Counted from the stretch's first letter, positions 27,842 through 38,215 are shown. The stretch is 64,000 nt of DNA from Candidatus Xenolissoclinum pacificiensis L6 (GCA_000512675.1 AXCJ01000001.1:244501-308500), one strand, 5' to 3'. Numbers and translations: made by a program. The notes: generated by a model from the sequence alone, not told the origin.

Positions 27842-30800
27842 GTGTTCTTATATACTGTATCTAGGATATTATTACTTATATTATGTGTGTTTTTTTCATC
27901 ATATAATTATGCTAAATATCCTAATTCTTTGTATTTTGTGGAAAATGAAAATGAGGATACTGATGATAGAAAATGTGGTCACGGTGATCATTACCGAGGA
28001 GTTATAATTGTTGTTCCAGATGATATGAAGCCTAATTCATATGGTGAATATAGTGTTGCTGCACATTTCAATCCATATGTGTATATTAATTATCATGGTG
28101 ATAATAAAAAAACATGTACGAGATATTCAAGAAAATTATATGAAGGAGAAAGGTTCTCTCTACCTGTCTGGGGTAATGATCTGGAGGTAAGACGTTCAAG
28201 GTGTAATAAGGATACTTATTTCGATTCACGATTTATAGTAGGTTATCCAGATTATGATTTTATAGGAGAATGGACTTATTCTGATGGTTGGTGGGATGAA
28301 AATGCAGGAGCAGGAAGTCCTTGGTCCCATCATTGGGATAATTATAGAGCTCCATATCCTGAATGTTTTCAATGCTCAATGCGACACAAGATAGGTGATT
28401 TGTATCATGTTGGTTCTAGAAAGAATAAAGCAGAATGTGAGGAATATTGTATGAAACCATACTTTACTGAGAAAGAAGATTTAGTAGATTGCTTGTGTGT
28501 ATATAGAAGAAACGTAAAAGATTCTAGACGATGGGGTTTTGTTTATCCACATAAACCAACAGGTAATGCTTGTATACCAATTCCTCCTTTGCCATCAGTA
28601 CCTCCATTGTGTAATACTTTTGATCAAGTTATTGATATCCAAATAGTCCCTATTAAGGAAGCTAGTATGGTAAAGCCAGAAATGAAAATTATTTTTAATG
28701 ATGGTTCTATTAAGGAAGAGCATGTACTTTCTATGACTGATCAAGATACGAGCAAGAAATTTAGTCTATCATTTCAGAGTAAAACATATTTTTTTATAAT
28801 GGAAAGACAGGTAAAGTATCTTTGTACAAAGTATTTTCGTGATGCTGGATATAATGATAAAGTAAAAGAGAATTGTTATAATATTGTTTCATTGCCAAGA
28901 CCAGAAAGTCTTAGGATAGTAGGGTCAGCTTCACAAAATGATGAGGGTATATCTTTCAAAATGAATGGTTTAAATAATGATCAAGAAATCATTATTATGA
29001 ATGAAGAATTTAACCAGGAATATGAGTTAGAAGTTATTACTCCGGAAATAGACAGTAGTGGTTTTTTAATTGAGCAAGGAAAATGTATCAATAATGGGAT
29101 TTTGATTGATCCTGTAAATTCAAACTGTCCATCGGGTAGTGATGGTGTATTTACATCCTATAAAAAAGATAATATATCTAAATTTATATGTTTAAATGGT
29201 TGGAATTCAGAACCTCCTATTTCTTTTATTAGGTATAAAGATTCTAATGACAATAAGATAAAAACTACTACTTTAGAAATGTTAGATCAAGGATTTATAC
29301 CTGTTAGTTATAACCAGGAAGAAAATAAATGGTATGTAGATTATTCTACGGGTAGATCTCATTATACAATACAATCTTTGGATCAGAATAATTTAGATTC
29401 AGTTCAAAATGTAGGTTTATTGTCGAATATATTTACTATGAATGTTGGAGGTAAAGTAGATTATTATCGATATTCTCAGATTAATTTATATAAAAAGATT
29501 ACTGAAGCTGAAAAAAGTATATATCCTGAATATGAAGAAGTAGATTCTGTTACTGCATTACGAATGGGAGTGAAAAATGATGGCAGTAATGAGTATATTT
29601 TGGTTAAAACTCCTTTTTATAATAATACTACCGGAGAGCCATATGCGATATCTTATACTTGTGATGCTAATACTGAAGAATGTACACCTGATGTTGAGAT
29701 AAATAGAGCAGATCCAATAGCAATAGGGATATGTATTACAAGACCTGAATTTTATGGTCAGACAAACAATGTGAATGGAGGACAAACAGAAACTATTAAA
29801 GATCCAATGTGCGCAGTAATGCAGATTAATATTTTTGGAGCTGCTGAATCATCCGGACCATGGTATGGTTCTAGTTCGTGTTCAGCAACATCTGGGGCTC
29901 CTGGATATTTCTTTTCAGGAGAACTAGACTTAACGTCTTTTAGTGATCCAGAATTGAAAATTGATGTTGGGAAAGGTGGTGATTTTGATGCAGCAAATAA
30001 TATAGCGGGTTTTGGAACTCATACAACAGTTGAAGTATGTGATCAAGGGGTATGTAATACCGTAGTTGTAGTTGAACCAGCAAGTACTACGAAGATTACT
30101 AGTACAGGTTTTGGAACAGTAGATTTTACTTCTAACCTCTTTAGTAATGTAGAAGTAAGGAATAAACAAACAGGTTATTGTTATAATGGATCAATAAACC
30201 CAGATTCCATTGGGTTTATCGAAATGGATAATAACACAACCACTGGTAAAGATAATATTTATGGAAATGTTCCATTTAATGTTACTGGTTGTAATGATCC
30301 TAATAGTATAGTTTCTACTTTACCTAGTAATTCTTGTATTTACCCTAGAAGTGAACAGTGGTGTTCTCGGTATTGTGATCAGACTAAACTATCAGGTCTA
30401 AATTTTTATCAATGTTTTGGTAAGGATGGAAATGGAGGAGCTTGTGGTCACCTTAGTCCTCCAACTGTATTAATGCGTACAGAAAATAATTATTGTGGAT
30501 CTGATACGTGTTTTGAAAAGTGCTTTAAATCAAGAGTTAATCCTGAAACTCAGAATCTTAAAAGCCATTCAATCAATATATGTCAAGGAGCGCAACACCC
30601 TTTCTGTTATTCTGGTAACCTACAAAAATATAGAGATGATATCAAGAGTCATGTTGGTGAGGTGAATGAGAAAGTTATGCATATGAGAGATCAAGGATCA
30701 CACCCTACAGAAATGATTAATAAAATAATTTACAGTTGCTTTAGTATATGTGGTTATATTCCTGATGGTCCGTATAATTACGCTTCAAATCACGGTTCAC

Positions 30801-31165
30801 ATAGTTGTAATATAACCTGGATTATGCCAGGAAGAGATGGTTTATGTGAGCATGTTTTCTGTAAATCTCCCTATATATATAAAGGTACTAGAGAGTTTTT
30901 ATGTGATGCATGTAAAGGATTTTATGATGAAAACAAAGAATATACAAATGAGAACATTCGTACTGGTCAAATAATTGTAGGATGCCCAGAAGAAACATCT
31001 ACATATGATGCGTATAATAAAATGTTTATATCTACGACAAAAAACTATCCGGGTACTGGAGGGTGTTATGGATTGGATATTAATGGAAATTCTGTATATC
31101 AGTCAGGAGGTGATGCATATGTGGAGGTGACTTGTACAGAATTGAAAATACAGATGAATCCTTAA
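27842..31165 (+). CDS. Large secreted cysteine-rich protein, paralogue 2, with a glycine-rich module
   Basis: 1107 residues starting at a GTG, with a signal peptide (ILLLILCVFFSSYNYA). It repeats every landmark of the preceding gene: NPYVYINY, KLYEGE, YPECFQC, DCLCVY, PPLCN, YELEVITPEI, FIPVSYNQEENKW, VGLLSNIFTM...YYRY and PGTGGCYGLD...YQSGGD. It adds about 375 residues before the end. One part (about 660-770) reads INIFGAAES...GAPGYFFSGELDLTS...LKIDVGKGG, like glycine-rich surface modules. It is followed by a dense cysteine region (about 810-1050). Together the two look like a tandem duplication followed by domain gain. The function is unknown. Confidence 0.85.
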   Translation: MFLYTVSRILLLILCVFFSSYNYAKYPNSLYFVENENEDTDDRKCGHGDHYRGVIIVVPDDMKPNSYGEYSVAAHFNPYVYINYHGDNKKTCTRYSRKLYEGERFSLPVWGNDLEVRRSRCNKDTYFDSRFIVGYPDYDFIGEWTYSDGWWDENAGAGSPWSHHWDNYRAPYPECFQCSMRHKIGDLYHVGSRKNKAECEEYCMKPYFTEKEDLVDCLCVYRRNVKDSRRWGFVYPHKPTGNACIPIPPLPSVPPLCNTFDQVIDIQIVPIKEASMVKPEMKIIFNDGSIKEEHVLSMTDQDTSKKFSLSFQSKTYFFIMERQVKYLCTKYFRDAGYNDKVKENCYNIVSLPRPESLRIVGSASQNDEGISFKMNGLNNDQEIIIMNEEFNQEYELEVITPEIDSSGFLIEQGKCINNGILIDPVNSNCPSGSDGVFTSYKKDNISKFICLNGWNSEPPISFIRYKDSNDNKIKTTTLEMLDQGFIPVSYNQEENKWYVDYSTGRSHYTIQSLDQNNLDSVQNVGLLSNIFTMNVGGKVDYYRYSQINLYKKITEAEKSIYPEYEEVDSVTALRMGVKNDGSNEYILVKTPFYNNTTGEPYAISYTCDANTEECTPDVEINRADPIAIGICITRPEFYGQTNNVNGGQTETIKDPMCAVMQINIFGAAESSGPWYGSSSCSATSGAPGYFFSGELDLTSFSDPELKIDVGKGGDFDAANNIAGFGTHTTVEVCDQGVCNTVVVVEPASTTKITSTGFGTVDFTSNLFSNVEVRNKQTGYCYNGSINPDSIGFIEMDNNTTTGKDNIYGNVPFNVTGCNDPNSIVSTLPSNSCIYPRSEQWCSRYCDQTKLSGLNFYQCFGKDGNGGACGHLSPPTVLMRTENNYCGSDTCFEKCFKSRVNPETQNLKSHSINICQGAQHPFCYSGNLQKYRDDIKSHVGEVNEKVMHMRDQGSHPTEMINKIIYSCFSICGYIPDGPYNYASNHGSHSCNITWIMPGRDGLCEHVFCKSPYIYKGTREFLCDACKGFYDENKEYTNENIRTGQIIVGCPEETSTYDAYNKMFISTTKNYPGTGGCYGLDINGNSVYQSGGDAYVEVTCTELKIQMNP

Positions 31166-31175
31166 ACATAACTCT

Positions 31176-31874
31176 TTAACATTTTACTGCATAACCTATA
31201 TAATTACTTTTAATATTAGATTCTTTTAATACCCATCTGTCAGTTAATGGTCTATATCTTATACCTGTTAGATTTTCTATTTTACAGTCATATTTGAGAA
31301 GTAACTTTGATATTGTACTGGGTGGGATGAATTTATTCCAATCATGAGTTTTGCGAGGTACAAATCTCAAAATATATTCTGCAAGTATAATTACTTCTAT
31401 GAAGGAACATATATTTTTGTTTATAGTTGAAAAAAACAATATTCCATTTTTTTTAAGATGTTGTAATACAGATTTAAGAAATGATTCTAAATCAGAAACA
31501 TGTTCTAAAACCTCCATTATACAAATAACATCAAAACTTTTGTTAGTAGTAAAATTTTCTATAGTGGTTGCATGATAATCAATTTTTAAATCTTGTTTAT
31601 GCGTTTTTGCAACATTTATATTATTTTCTATAGGATCAATTCCAGTAACTTTATATAATGAATTTTCAGCTAACTTTTCGGTTAATATTCCTCCTCCACA
31701 TCCAACATCTAGGATTTCTATTTCAGAATTGTTATATATTTTTTTTATAATTTTAGTTATATAATCAACTCTTAAGTAATTAATTTTATGCAACATTTTA
31801 AAACTTCCTGATTCATTCCACCATTGGTTAGAATGCTTAGCAAATTTTGTTATTTCTTCATTATCAATACTCAT
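31176..31874 (-). CDS. ubiG: Ubiquinone biosynthesis O-methyltransferase UbiG
   Basis: An S-adenosylmethionine methyltransferase for both O-methylations of ubiquinone synthesis. FAKHSNQWWNESGSFKMLHKIN is the UbiG N-terminal signature. ILDVGCGGGILTEKLA is SAM motif I, followed by VTGIDP, DVICIMEVLEHV, TINKN and VPRKTHDWNKFI. At 232 residues it is full length. It starts 2 bases after the stop of a small upstream gene, so the two are probably co-transcribed. Confidence 0.95.
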   Translation of the reverse strand: MSIDNEEITKFAKHSNQWWNESGSFKMLHKINYLRVDYITKIIKKIYNNSEIEILDVGCGGGILTEKLAENSLYKVTGIDPIENNINVAKTHKQDLKIDYHATTIENFTTNKSFDVICIMEVLEHVSDLESFLKSVLQHLKKNGILFFSTINKNICSFIEVIILAEYILRFVPRKTHDWNKFIPPSTISKLLLKYDCKIENLTGIRYRPLTDRWVLKESNIKSNYIGYAVKC

Positions 31875-31876
31875 TA

Positions 31877-32203
31877 TTATTTATTCCGAGATACAGACAA
31901 AAACATCTGACGTGTTTTCTTATGGGTAACAGTATTATTCAGAATTTGCAATGCTTTATTACGTATGAAACATGGATTATAGTCAGCTAATCTACAGACT
32001 AATATGAAATCTCTATTCATTTCCGTAAGCCAATGTATTGCTCTTTGCTTTTCTACTTGATTCTCCGTGCGTTTTGCTTCGCTTGTACAATCAACGAATG
32101 CTTGTAATATAACAGCTCTCCATAGAGCACGTAAGTAAGAATACTGTTCTATTGACGAATGACGTAAAAAGTTATCTGCTTCCTGTATAAGTTGTAATGG
32201 CAT
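31877..32203 (-). CDS. Conserved-looking small protein of unknown function (108 aa)
   Basis: A soluble, mainly helical protein. The pattern YLRALWRAVILQAFVDC...RAIHWLTEMNRDFILVCRLADYNP, where an A-x-x-WL helix is followed by DF-x-x-VC-x-LA-x-x-P, resembles small proteins often found near phage or plasmid genes in alphaproteobacteria. I cannot name the family. It lies immediately upstream of ubiG, and its only obvious relation to the neighbours is shared transcription. Confidence 0.7.
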   Translation of the reverse strand: MPLQLIQEADNFLRHSSIEQYSYLRALWRAVILQAFVDCTSEAKRTENQVEKQRAIHWLTEMNRDFILVCRLADYNPCFIRNKALQILNNTVTHKKTRQMFLSVSRNK

Positions 32204-32342
32204 AATATCCCCCTGTTTAAATATAAAAAAATTGGTACTAGTATATCCAGAAAAAACAGGATTACACTGTGTACTACTAAACAGAGCGTTTCAAAAAAAC
32301 AATGGTAACAAACAGATAGTATGCTACCTAGGAAAGAAATAA

Positions 32343-33770
32343 TTATTCTGCAATAATTATCATTGCATCACGCAAAGATTCGTTAAGATCCGGATGAGAG
32401 TGACAAACATGAACAAAATCAGAAGCTACCATGCTATTATCCATTGGAAGATATACTTCGGAAAGTATAGCAGAAGCCATATAACCAATTATGTGAACAC
32501 CTAGTATAATTTTACTTTCAGAATGAGCTAATACTTTCACGAAACCATCGGTTGCATGTATAGCACGTGCTTTTCCATTGGATGAAAAAGGAACTTTAGC
32601 AACTTTATATTTTATTCCTCTTTGCTTTAATTCATCTTCTGTCGATCCCAAAGATGCAACTTCAGGATTAGTATAAATAACAGACGGAATTAAACCAATA
32701 TATGCGTCATTGCGACCCATGATAATACGCGCTACTGCTTTGGCTTCAGTTTCTGCTTTGTGAGCTAGCATTGTTCCACCGATAACATCTCCAATAGCAT
32801 ATAAACCAGGAATGGGTTTATCATCCAATCCTAAGACCTGCAAAGAACTATCAACCTCCAGCATATTCCGATCAGAAATTTTGACATCAAAATTCAGATA
32901 TTGTTTATGATCTACTGGTTTTCTACCGATTGATACTAGTATTTTATCGAAACCACCTGCTTCTGAACCATCGGAGTATTTAACGGTATAGGAATTATCT
33001 TCTTTTTTGCATTCAGATAGGAACTTATTAAATTCAAATTTAATATCACGTTTAGACAGGATACTTTGTAATGATTTTGATAGATCAGAATCAAACGAAG
33101 GTATAATTTGTCCTTCTCCTTCAACAATACATATTTTACTACCTAAGTTATTATATACTGACGCCATTTCAACGCCGATTACTCCTCCACCAACAACAAG
33201 CATGCTAGATGGAATCTTTGTTAGAGCAAGAGATCCAGTAGAAGATAAAATATCCTCTTCATCTATCTTGATACCTGGTATAGACACAGGCTCTGACCCT
33301 ACTGCAATAATAATATTTCGAACACTTATCAAGTTCTTTTCTCTAGAATTGATATTTTCTAGTTCTACTTGATAAAGGTTATCCTTTCTTGAAAGTATTG
33401 TGGCTTTAGTTTCTTTTTTGGAAGAAACACCAGCTTTCGAAAACAAATAATCAATACCTTTAGACAAGGTATTGATGACTTCTTGTTTTTCTGAAATAAG
33501 TTTCTTCATATCACAAGACACATCAGAAACTTCTATCGCGGATGAAAAAAAATTATTCCTTGCCTGATATACATGATGAGATTTATCTAAAAGAAATTTT
33601 GAAGGAATACAACCAGTATTTAAACACACACCTCCATTGTTTACAGACATATCTACACACATAACTTGCATAGATTTACCTTGTTCTTTATATAATTTTT
33701 GTACTTCTAAAGCAGCTATATATCCACCAGGTCCTGAACCTATAACTAATACATCTACAGCAACTCCCAT
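32343..33770 (-). CDS. lpdA: Dihydrolipoyl dehydrogenase
   Basis: The E3 flavoprotein of 2-oxoacid dehydrogenase complexes. FAD-binding VLVIGSGPGGYIAALE, the redox-active disulfide in GGVCLNTGCIPSK, NAD-binding MLVVGGGVIGVEMASVY, YAIGDVIGG and the C-terminal HVCHSHPDLNESL catalytic His-Glu are all present. I placed the start at the ATG at 33770 (MGVAVDVLVIGSG), giving 475 residues, the family's length. ATGs at 33797 and 34001 would add 9 or 77 non-conserved residues. The long form could be real but shows no targeting pattern. Confidence 0.93.
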   Translation of the reverse strand: MGVAVDVLVIGSGPGGYIAALEVQKLYKEQGKSMQVMCVDMSVNNGGVCLNTGCIPSKFLLDKSHHVYQARNNFFSSAIEVSDVSCDMKKLISEKQEVINTLSKGIDYLFSKAGVSSKKETKATILSRKDNLYQVELENINSREKNLISVRNIIIAVGSEPVSIPGIKIDEEDILSSTGSLALTKIPSSMLVVGGGVIGVEMASVYNNLGSKICIVEGEGQIIPSFDSDLSKSLQSILSKRDIKFEFNKFLSECKKEDNSYTVKYSDGSEAGGFDKILVSIGRKPVDHKQYLNFDVKISDRNMLEVDSSLQVLGLDDKPIPGLYAIGDVIGGTMLAHKAETEAKAVARIIMGRNDAYIGLIPSVIYTNPEVASLGSTEDELKQRGIKYKVAKVPFSSNGKARAIHATDGFVKVLAHSESKIILGVHIIGYMASAILSEVYLPMDNSMVASDFVHVCHSHPDLNESLRDAMIIIAE

Positions 33771-34049
33771 ATCAACAATTTTACCAGGTACAAACATCGT
33801 TAACTGATAGCATAATTTTTTATATTTTGTAAACAAAAAATTTTGTATATTCACAAATAAACTAGAAAAATGGCAATGTTTTTCGTATACATCTAATCGC
33901 ATATAATATTTTGCTCCATAATTATTTTCTATGGTATTGTTGTGAATGTTATTACCAAAATTATTCACGATAAATTCTTTTTTACGTATAAAATATGACA
34001 TTTATCATGTTATATTTTATTTTTATGATAATTTTACATCATCATTAGC

Positions 34050-35100
34050 ATAGAATTAGAAAAAGAAGTTTGTTTTATCTGCGTGTCTGATTATACAGTT
34101 GATGGCGATGAGGTGTGATGATAATAGAGTCTCTTTTTCATTTGATCTTTGGTTATCAGAATCTATTTCTGTTTCTTCTAATTTGATTGCTTTTGATATG
34201 TTTGAGTTCGTATTTTGAAAAGGAGAAGAGATTTTTTCTCAATCTTGAAGAAATCTAGTAATAATATTAGGTTTTTTCTTGTTTACTTCCATTTTGAGTA
34301 TTGAATATTTATTATATTTTTCTTTCAATGGTATCTTTTTACCTTCTATAGACTTATAGTATTCTCAAAATTAAAGTATGACTTTTTATTATCTATATCT
34401 TTGGGCTTTTTTAAATTTTTTTCTATCCAAGTGTGTTGTTAGTAGCAGAGCATAATCAATATCGATACATGATGCATCTACTGTAGTTTTTGTAATGATA
34501 TTTCTTGATTTAGAAACAATTTTAACTTTTTTAAAATATCCAGAGATTTGGAATCAGGATTGTCAATATTAAGTACATCTTTGACTAAAGTAAAATACTA
34601 TAGTGTACAAATAGTACAAAATTTCAATATTAACCCACTAAAACATATCATATTTGATAACATGTTTAGAGTCTAAAAGTTCTATTTGTAAATTTGTAGT
34701 ATAAAACAATATCTTTGATATAAAGTCTCTAATATGTTCTTGCTTGGCTTTACTAAGATTATTGAATTGATTATGATCTATTAATTTTTGTAATTCATTG
34801 AAACTAGATTAGAGATGTTTGTCTTCTTTATCATCATTGTTGTTTTTTTATAAAAACTTTATATTTTTGTTTAAAAGAATTGTTGTAATTTTATCTACTA
34901 GCATTTTCTGGGTTTTGATGTGTTATTGTACACTCTTCATTAGATGGTAAATTTTGTGATAATAAAACACTAATCATGTAAATTGAATTATCTTTTGTAG
35001 TTTTTTCTTAAACTTAGGGATTTTTCACGTTTTGTTGAATCATCTATTTCTGAAGTTTTAGAATGGTTATCTTGTTTGCATTTTACATTAGTTTTTTATA
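34050..35100 (-). pseudogene. Remains of a hydrophilic protein gene on the minus strand
   Basis: About 1.2 kb without an intact gene lies between lpdA and the DsbA-like gene. The minus strand still shows protein-like stretches in different frames, broken by stops. Examples are KTSEIDDSTKREKSL (near 35.05 kb), ELQKLIDHNQFNNLSKAKQE (near 34.75 kb) and IKLEETEIDSDNQRSN then LLSSHLIAINCIIRHADK ending near 34.05 kb. The Lys/Glu/Asn-rich composition resembles rickettsial effector-like proteins. No family is recognised. Boundaries are approximate. Confidence 0.5.
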
Positions 35101-35220
35101 AAAAATAAAATATATGTACTGTTTGATAGATAACATAATAATACCTTTTGCTGATAAATATACTATTGAATAATTAACTTGAAAATTGTGGAAAAATTAG
35201 TATTGTTGGATCGGTATTGA

Positions 35221-35892
35221 TTACAATTTTTCTTTTTTTGCTTTTTGCAAAGCGTTATCTATTTCTTTAGCTAATACATCGTAATCTTTATATCCCAATA
35301 ACTTTTTACCGTTAATAATGATTTCTGGTGTACCGTAGTAACCATCTTCACGGCATAGTACCATATGGTAGGAGTTTACCAATTGGTCTTGTATGTCATC
35401 ATCATTGACACATTTATCAAAGCGAGGATTGTTAATCTTATTTATCATACCAATTTGCTTAACATAACCTTGAATATTGGTTTGGTTAACGAAAGATCCT
35501 TGAATTTTATACAGCAAGTTCATTAGAGAGAAATATCGCTCTGCCTGACTTTGTTGATCTGTTCCATTCCAAGCATAACAATGTGCTATTTTTTCTAACA
35601 TTAAAGATTTTAAGGATCCTGGGACATGTATTGAGGTATACTTTATTTTACCGGTATCAACATAATTTTTTCTTAGTAAAGGGAGAACATCTCTATGTAT
35701 TCCTGCACAATGATAACAATCTAAAGAGGTTAATATTGTTACCTCTACAAGAGCATCATCATTTCCAATAGACCATTTGAGGATAAGTTCAGGATCGAAT
35801 TTTTTTTTGTTGCAATAATTGCTTTGAGAATACGAAGGCCATGACACAGAATATAAAAATATTATTAGTAACACAAGATAGCTTTTATTCAT
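35221..35892 (-). CDS. DsbA-family thiol-disulfide oxidoreductase (periplasmic)
   Basis: A thioredoxin-fold protein with a signal peptide (SYLVLLIIFLYSVSWPSYSQ) and the active site CYHC in SLDCYHCAGIH. A long helical insertion follows, then the cis-Pro loop YGTPEIIINGKKLLG. It matches the DsbA/Com1-like proteins of Rickettsiales, which form disulfides in exported proteins. I prefer the ATG at 35892 (MNKSYLVLL, about 223 residues) over one six codons upstream because it gives a normal signal peptide. Cysteine-rich secreted proteins at 25.5-31.2 kb are natural substrates, by inference. Confidence 0.85.
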   Translation of the reverse strand: MNKSYLVLLIIFLYSVSWPSYSQSNYCNKKKFDPELILKWSIGNDDALVEVTILTSLDCYHCAGIHRDVLPLLRKNYVDTGKIKYTSIHVPGSLKSLMLEKIAHCYAWNGTDQQSQAERYFSLMNLLYKIQGSFVNQTNIQGYVKQIGMINKINNPRFDKCVNDDDIQDQLVNSYHMVLCREDGYYGTPEIIINGKKLLGYKDYDVLAKEIDNALQKAKKEKL

Positions 35893-36029
35893 ACGAAAAA
35901 ATTCCAACATTCTGGGATGGAATTATACCGTAATAATTTTATTATGCAAACCATAAGTAGATTCAATGTAACCTAGAAAAATACTTATGTTGTGTTACAA
36001 TGTAATTTGTAATTAATACATGTTTTATT

Positions 36030-36638
36030 GTGGATAGTATTAATAAGTTGATCAATATTATTTCTAATATTCCAGGATTGGGTCCTAAATCCTCAAGAAG
36101 ATGTGTTCTTCACTTGTTGAATAAGAGAGATTTTATGGGGTCGTTGACTTTAGCTCTAACTGATGTTCTAAACAATGTAAAACACTGCAAGCAGTGTTTT
36201 AATTTTACAAATCGTATGGAGAGCTTATGTAATATTTGTATGGATTCTACTAGGAAGAAGAACATTATCTGTGTTGTGGAAACAGTTGCTGATCTATGGT
36301 CGTTGGAGCAGGGAAAAATGTTTGACGGTCAATATTATGTATTAGGAGGGCGTTTATCAGCAGTTGAGGGGGTTACTCCTGATGATCTTAATATTAAAGA
36401 TTTGGAACAACGTGTTATAAAAGATAAACCAGAGGAAGTTATAATAGCAACTAATTTTACATTAGAAGGAAAGACAACAGGTATATATATAGCGGAAATT
36501 ATGCGCAAACATACTGTAAATGTTAGTGTCTTGGCTCATGGATTACCAGTAGGAGGTGAGATTGATTATATGGATATTGCAACTTTAGAATTTGCTATGC
36601 GTGGACGAAAAAGATATGATGATGGTTTATTGGATTAA
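36030..36638 (+). CDS. recR: Recombination protein RecR
   Basis: With RecO and RecF, RecR loads RecA onto gapped DNA. The helix-hairpin-helix IPGLGPKSSRRCVLHLL, a four-cysteine zinc finger (C53, C56, C67, C70), the Toprim start CVVETVADLWSLE and the C-terminal VSVLAHGLPVGGEIDYMD are diagnostic. The start is a GTG. It has 202 residues, the full family length. dprA starts 5 bases after its stop. recO is also in this window, so the RecFOR route appears intact. Confidence 0.95.
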   Translation: MDSINKLINIISNIPGLGPKSSRRCVLHLLNKRDFMGSLTLALTDVLNNVKHCKQCFNFTNRMESLCNICMDSTRKKNIICVVETVADLWSLEQGKMFDGQYYVLGGRLSAVEGVTPDDLNIKDLEQRVIKDKPEEVIIATNFTLEGKTTGIYIAEIMRKHTVNVSVLAHGLPVGGEIDYMDIATLEFAMRGRKRYDDGLLD

Positions 36639-36643
36639 TATTA

Positions 36644-37768
36644 ATGTATGACAATCTGGATGATATAATTAACACCTTGAGACTTATTCGTACAGATGGA
36701 ATCGGTTATGTGACTTTTTACTCTTTGATGAAACTTTTTGGTAATGCTACTGTTGCTATTGATAATTTAGAGTCAAATGATTTGATCAGGAAAGTCAAAA
36801 AGATAGTATCTCGAAAGATAATCCAAGAGGAATTAGAACGTTTAGATCTGATCGGGGGAAGGGTCATCGTTTATACAGATGACTTATATCCTATTTTACT
36901 TAAAGGGTTCAAGCATTCACCACCTGCCATTACTGTGATAGGTAATTATAAAGAAGTTCTATTTTATAAATTTCGATACGTAGTTGCTATTGTAGGTTCG
37001 AGAAATGCATCGTTAAATGCTTTGCATTTGTGCCGTTCTATATCCAACAAGTTGGCTGAACGAAATACTTTGATAATTTCAGGTTTAGCTCATGGAATAG
37101 ATACCGCAGCACATTCAGTTGTATCTCTAGGATATCATACTGTTGCTATTTTAGGAAATGGTGCTGATATAGTATATCCGAAAAGTAATAAACGTTTATA
37201 TTCAGAGATATGTGATAAATCTATTGTTATATCGGAATATCCCTTAGGTCATAAGCCATTGCCTAGTAATTTCCCTAGAAGAAATCGTACAATTGCTGGT
37301 ATGTCTCAAGGGGTATTGGTAATAGAGGCGAAAAGGTCTTCAGGTAGCATGACAACTGCAAAATATGCTTTAGAACATAACCGTTGTGTGTTCGCAGTGC
37401 CAGCGTTCCCTAATTCTTGCAATTCTTCTGGAGTAAATTATTTAATCAAAAATGGTGCTTGTTTGGTTGAAAAAGCGGATGACATACTTGAATCATTGTC
37501 TAGTTTGTCTTCTTGTGATTTGCATGAAGTGAAAGAAAATAAAGATTTTTTTTCCAATTCTATATCTAAGCTTTCTTCTACGGAGAAACATGAACTTTAT
37601 GATAGAATATTGGGCTTATTATCAGATATGCCTGTAAGTATTGAAAATATTGTAAGAGAATTACAATTGCCAACAAAAGTTGTACTAATGATAATTGTGG
37701 AGTTAGAAATTTTAGGATATATACAACGAAATGATAGTGATGAATGTTTTTTATTGATAAAAGCGTGA
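36644..37768 (+). CDS. dprA: DNA-processing protein DprA
   Basis: DprA binds incoming single-stranded DNA during natural transformation and loads RecA. The Rossmann-like DNA_processg_A domain has AIVGSRNASLNAL, ISGLAHGIDTAAH, TVAILGNGADIVYPKSN, SEYPLGHKPLPSNFPRRNRTIAGMS and SGSMTTAKYALE. The C-terminal region (about 320-370) looks like the DprA winged helix. At 374 residues it is full length. It sits directly after recR and is probably co-transcribed with it. Confidence 0.94.
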   Translation: MYDNLDDIINTLRLIRTDGIGYVTFYSLMKLFGNATVAIDNLESNDLIRKVKKIVSRKIIQEELERLDLIGGRVIVYTDDLYPILLKGFKHSPPAITVIGNYKEVLFYKFRYVVAIVGSRNASLNALHLCRSISNKLAERNTLIISGLAHGIDTAAHSVVSLGYHTVAILGNGADIVYPKSNKRLYSEICDKSIVISEYPLGHKPLPSNFPRRNRTIAGMSQGVLVIEAKRSSGSMTTAKYALEHNRCVFAVPAFPNSCNSSGVNYLIKNGACLVEKADDILESLSSLSSCDLHEVKENKDFFSNSISKLSSTEKHELYDRILGLLSDMPVSIENIVRELQLPTKVVLMIIVELEILGYIQRNDSDECFLLIKA

Positions 37769-37951
37769 TCGAAGGGTTTCGATTTAGGCTTGTTTAAATT
37801 TTTATACTTTTATTGATGACTCTGATGATATTATGTTTTTATTCTATGATTTTTAGATATATTATCTAACTGTGAAGATAAATTTTAATTGTTAAGGAAA
37901 ATTAAATACTGTAATGACACTAATTAAGAGAGTATATTTATTTATGTCAGA

Positions 37952-38215
37952 ATGGTTATTATTAATAGTAATGTGAATGTTATATCTGATGATTATCAAC
38001 ATAAGATTCAACAGCAGAAGTTAGAGCAAGCATCTATTCAATTTGCAGAATTTTTTTTATATAAAATAATAGAACCTGTATTTTCTGAGGTTATGAATGA
38101 TACACATCCTGTTTATAAGGATATGTTGATAAATGAGTTGGTAAAACCCATAGCAACACAGAATAAGGAACTTGCTTATTCTATTGTTAAAAATTCAATT
38201 CAGCAAGATATATGA
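37952..38215 (+). CDS. Flagellar rod-binding protein (FlgJ N-terminal / CheL-like)
   Basis: An 87-residue protein with the rod-binding pattern A-x-x-FAEFFLYKIIEPVF...MLINELVKPIATQNKELAYSIVKN, similar to the N-terminal domain of FlgJ and the stand-alone alphaproteobacterial version (CheL). It has no muramidase domain. Position supports the call: it opens a run of four genes ending in flgK and flgL, and its stop overlaps the next gene's start by 4 bases (ATGA). Confidence 0.7.
   Translation: MVIINSNVNVISDDYQHKIQQQKLEQASIQFAEFFLYKIIEPVFSEVMNDTHPVYKDMLINELVKPIATQNKELAYSIVKNSIQQDI

Noticed and set aside
33771-34001. A 77-residue N-terminal extension of LpdA as a targeting or lipoyl domain.
   Set aside because: It has no lipoyl motif, signal peptide or conserved pattern, and the family's normal start is inside the frame.
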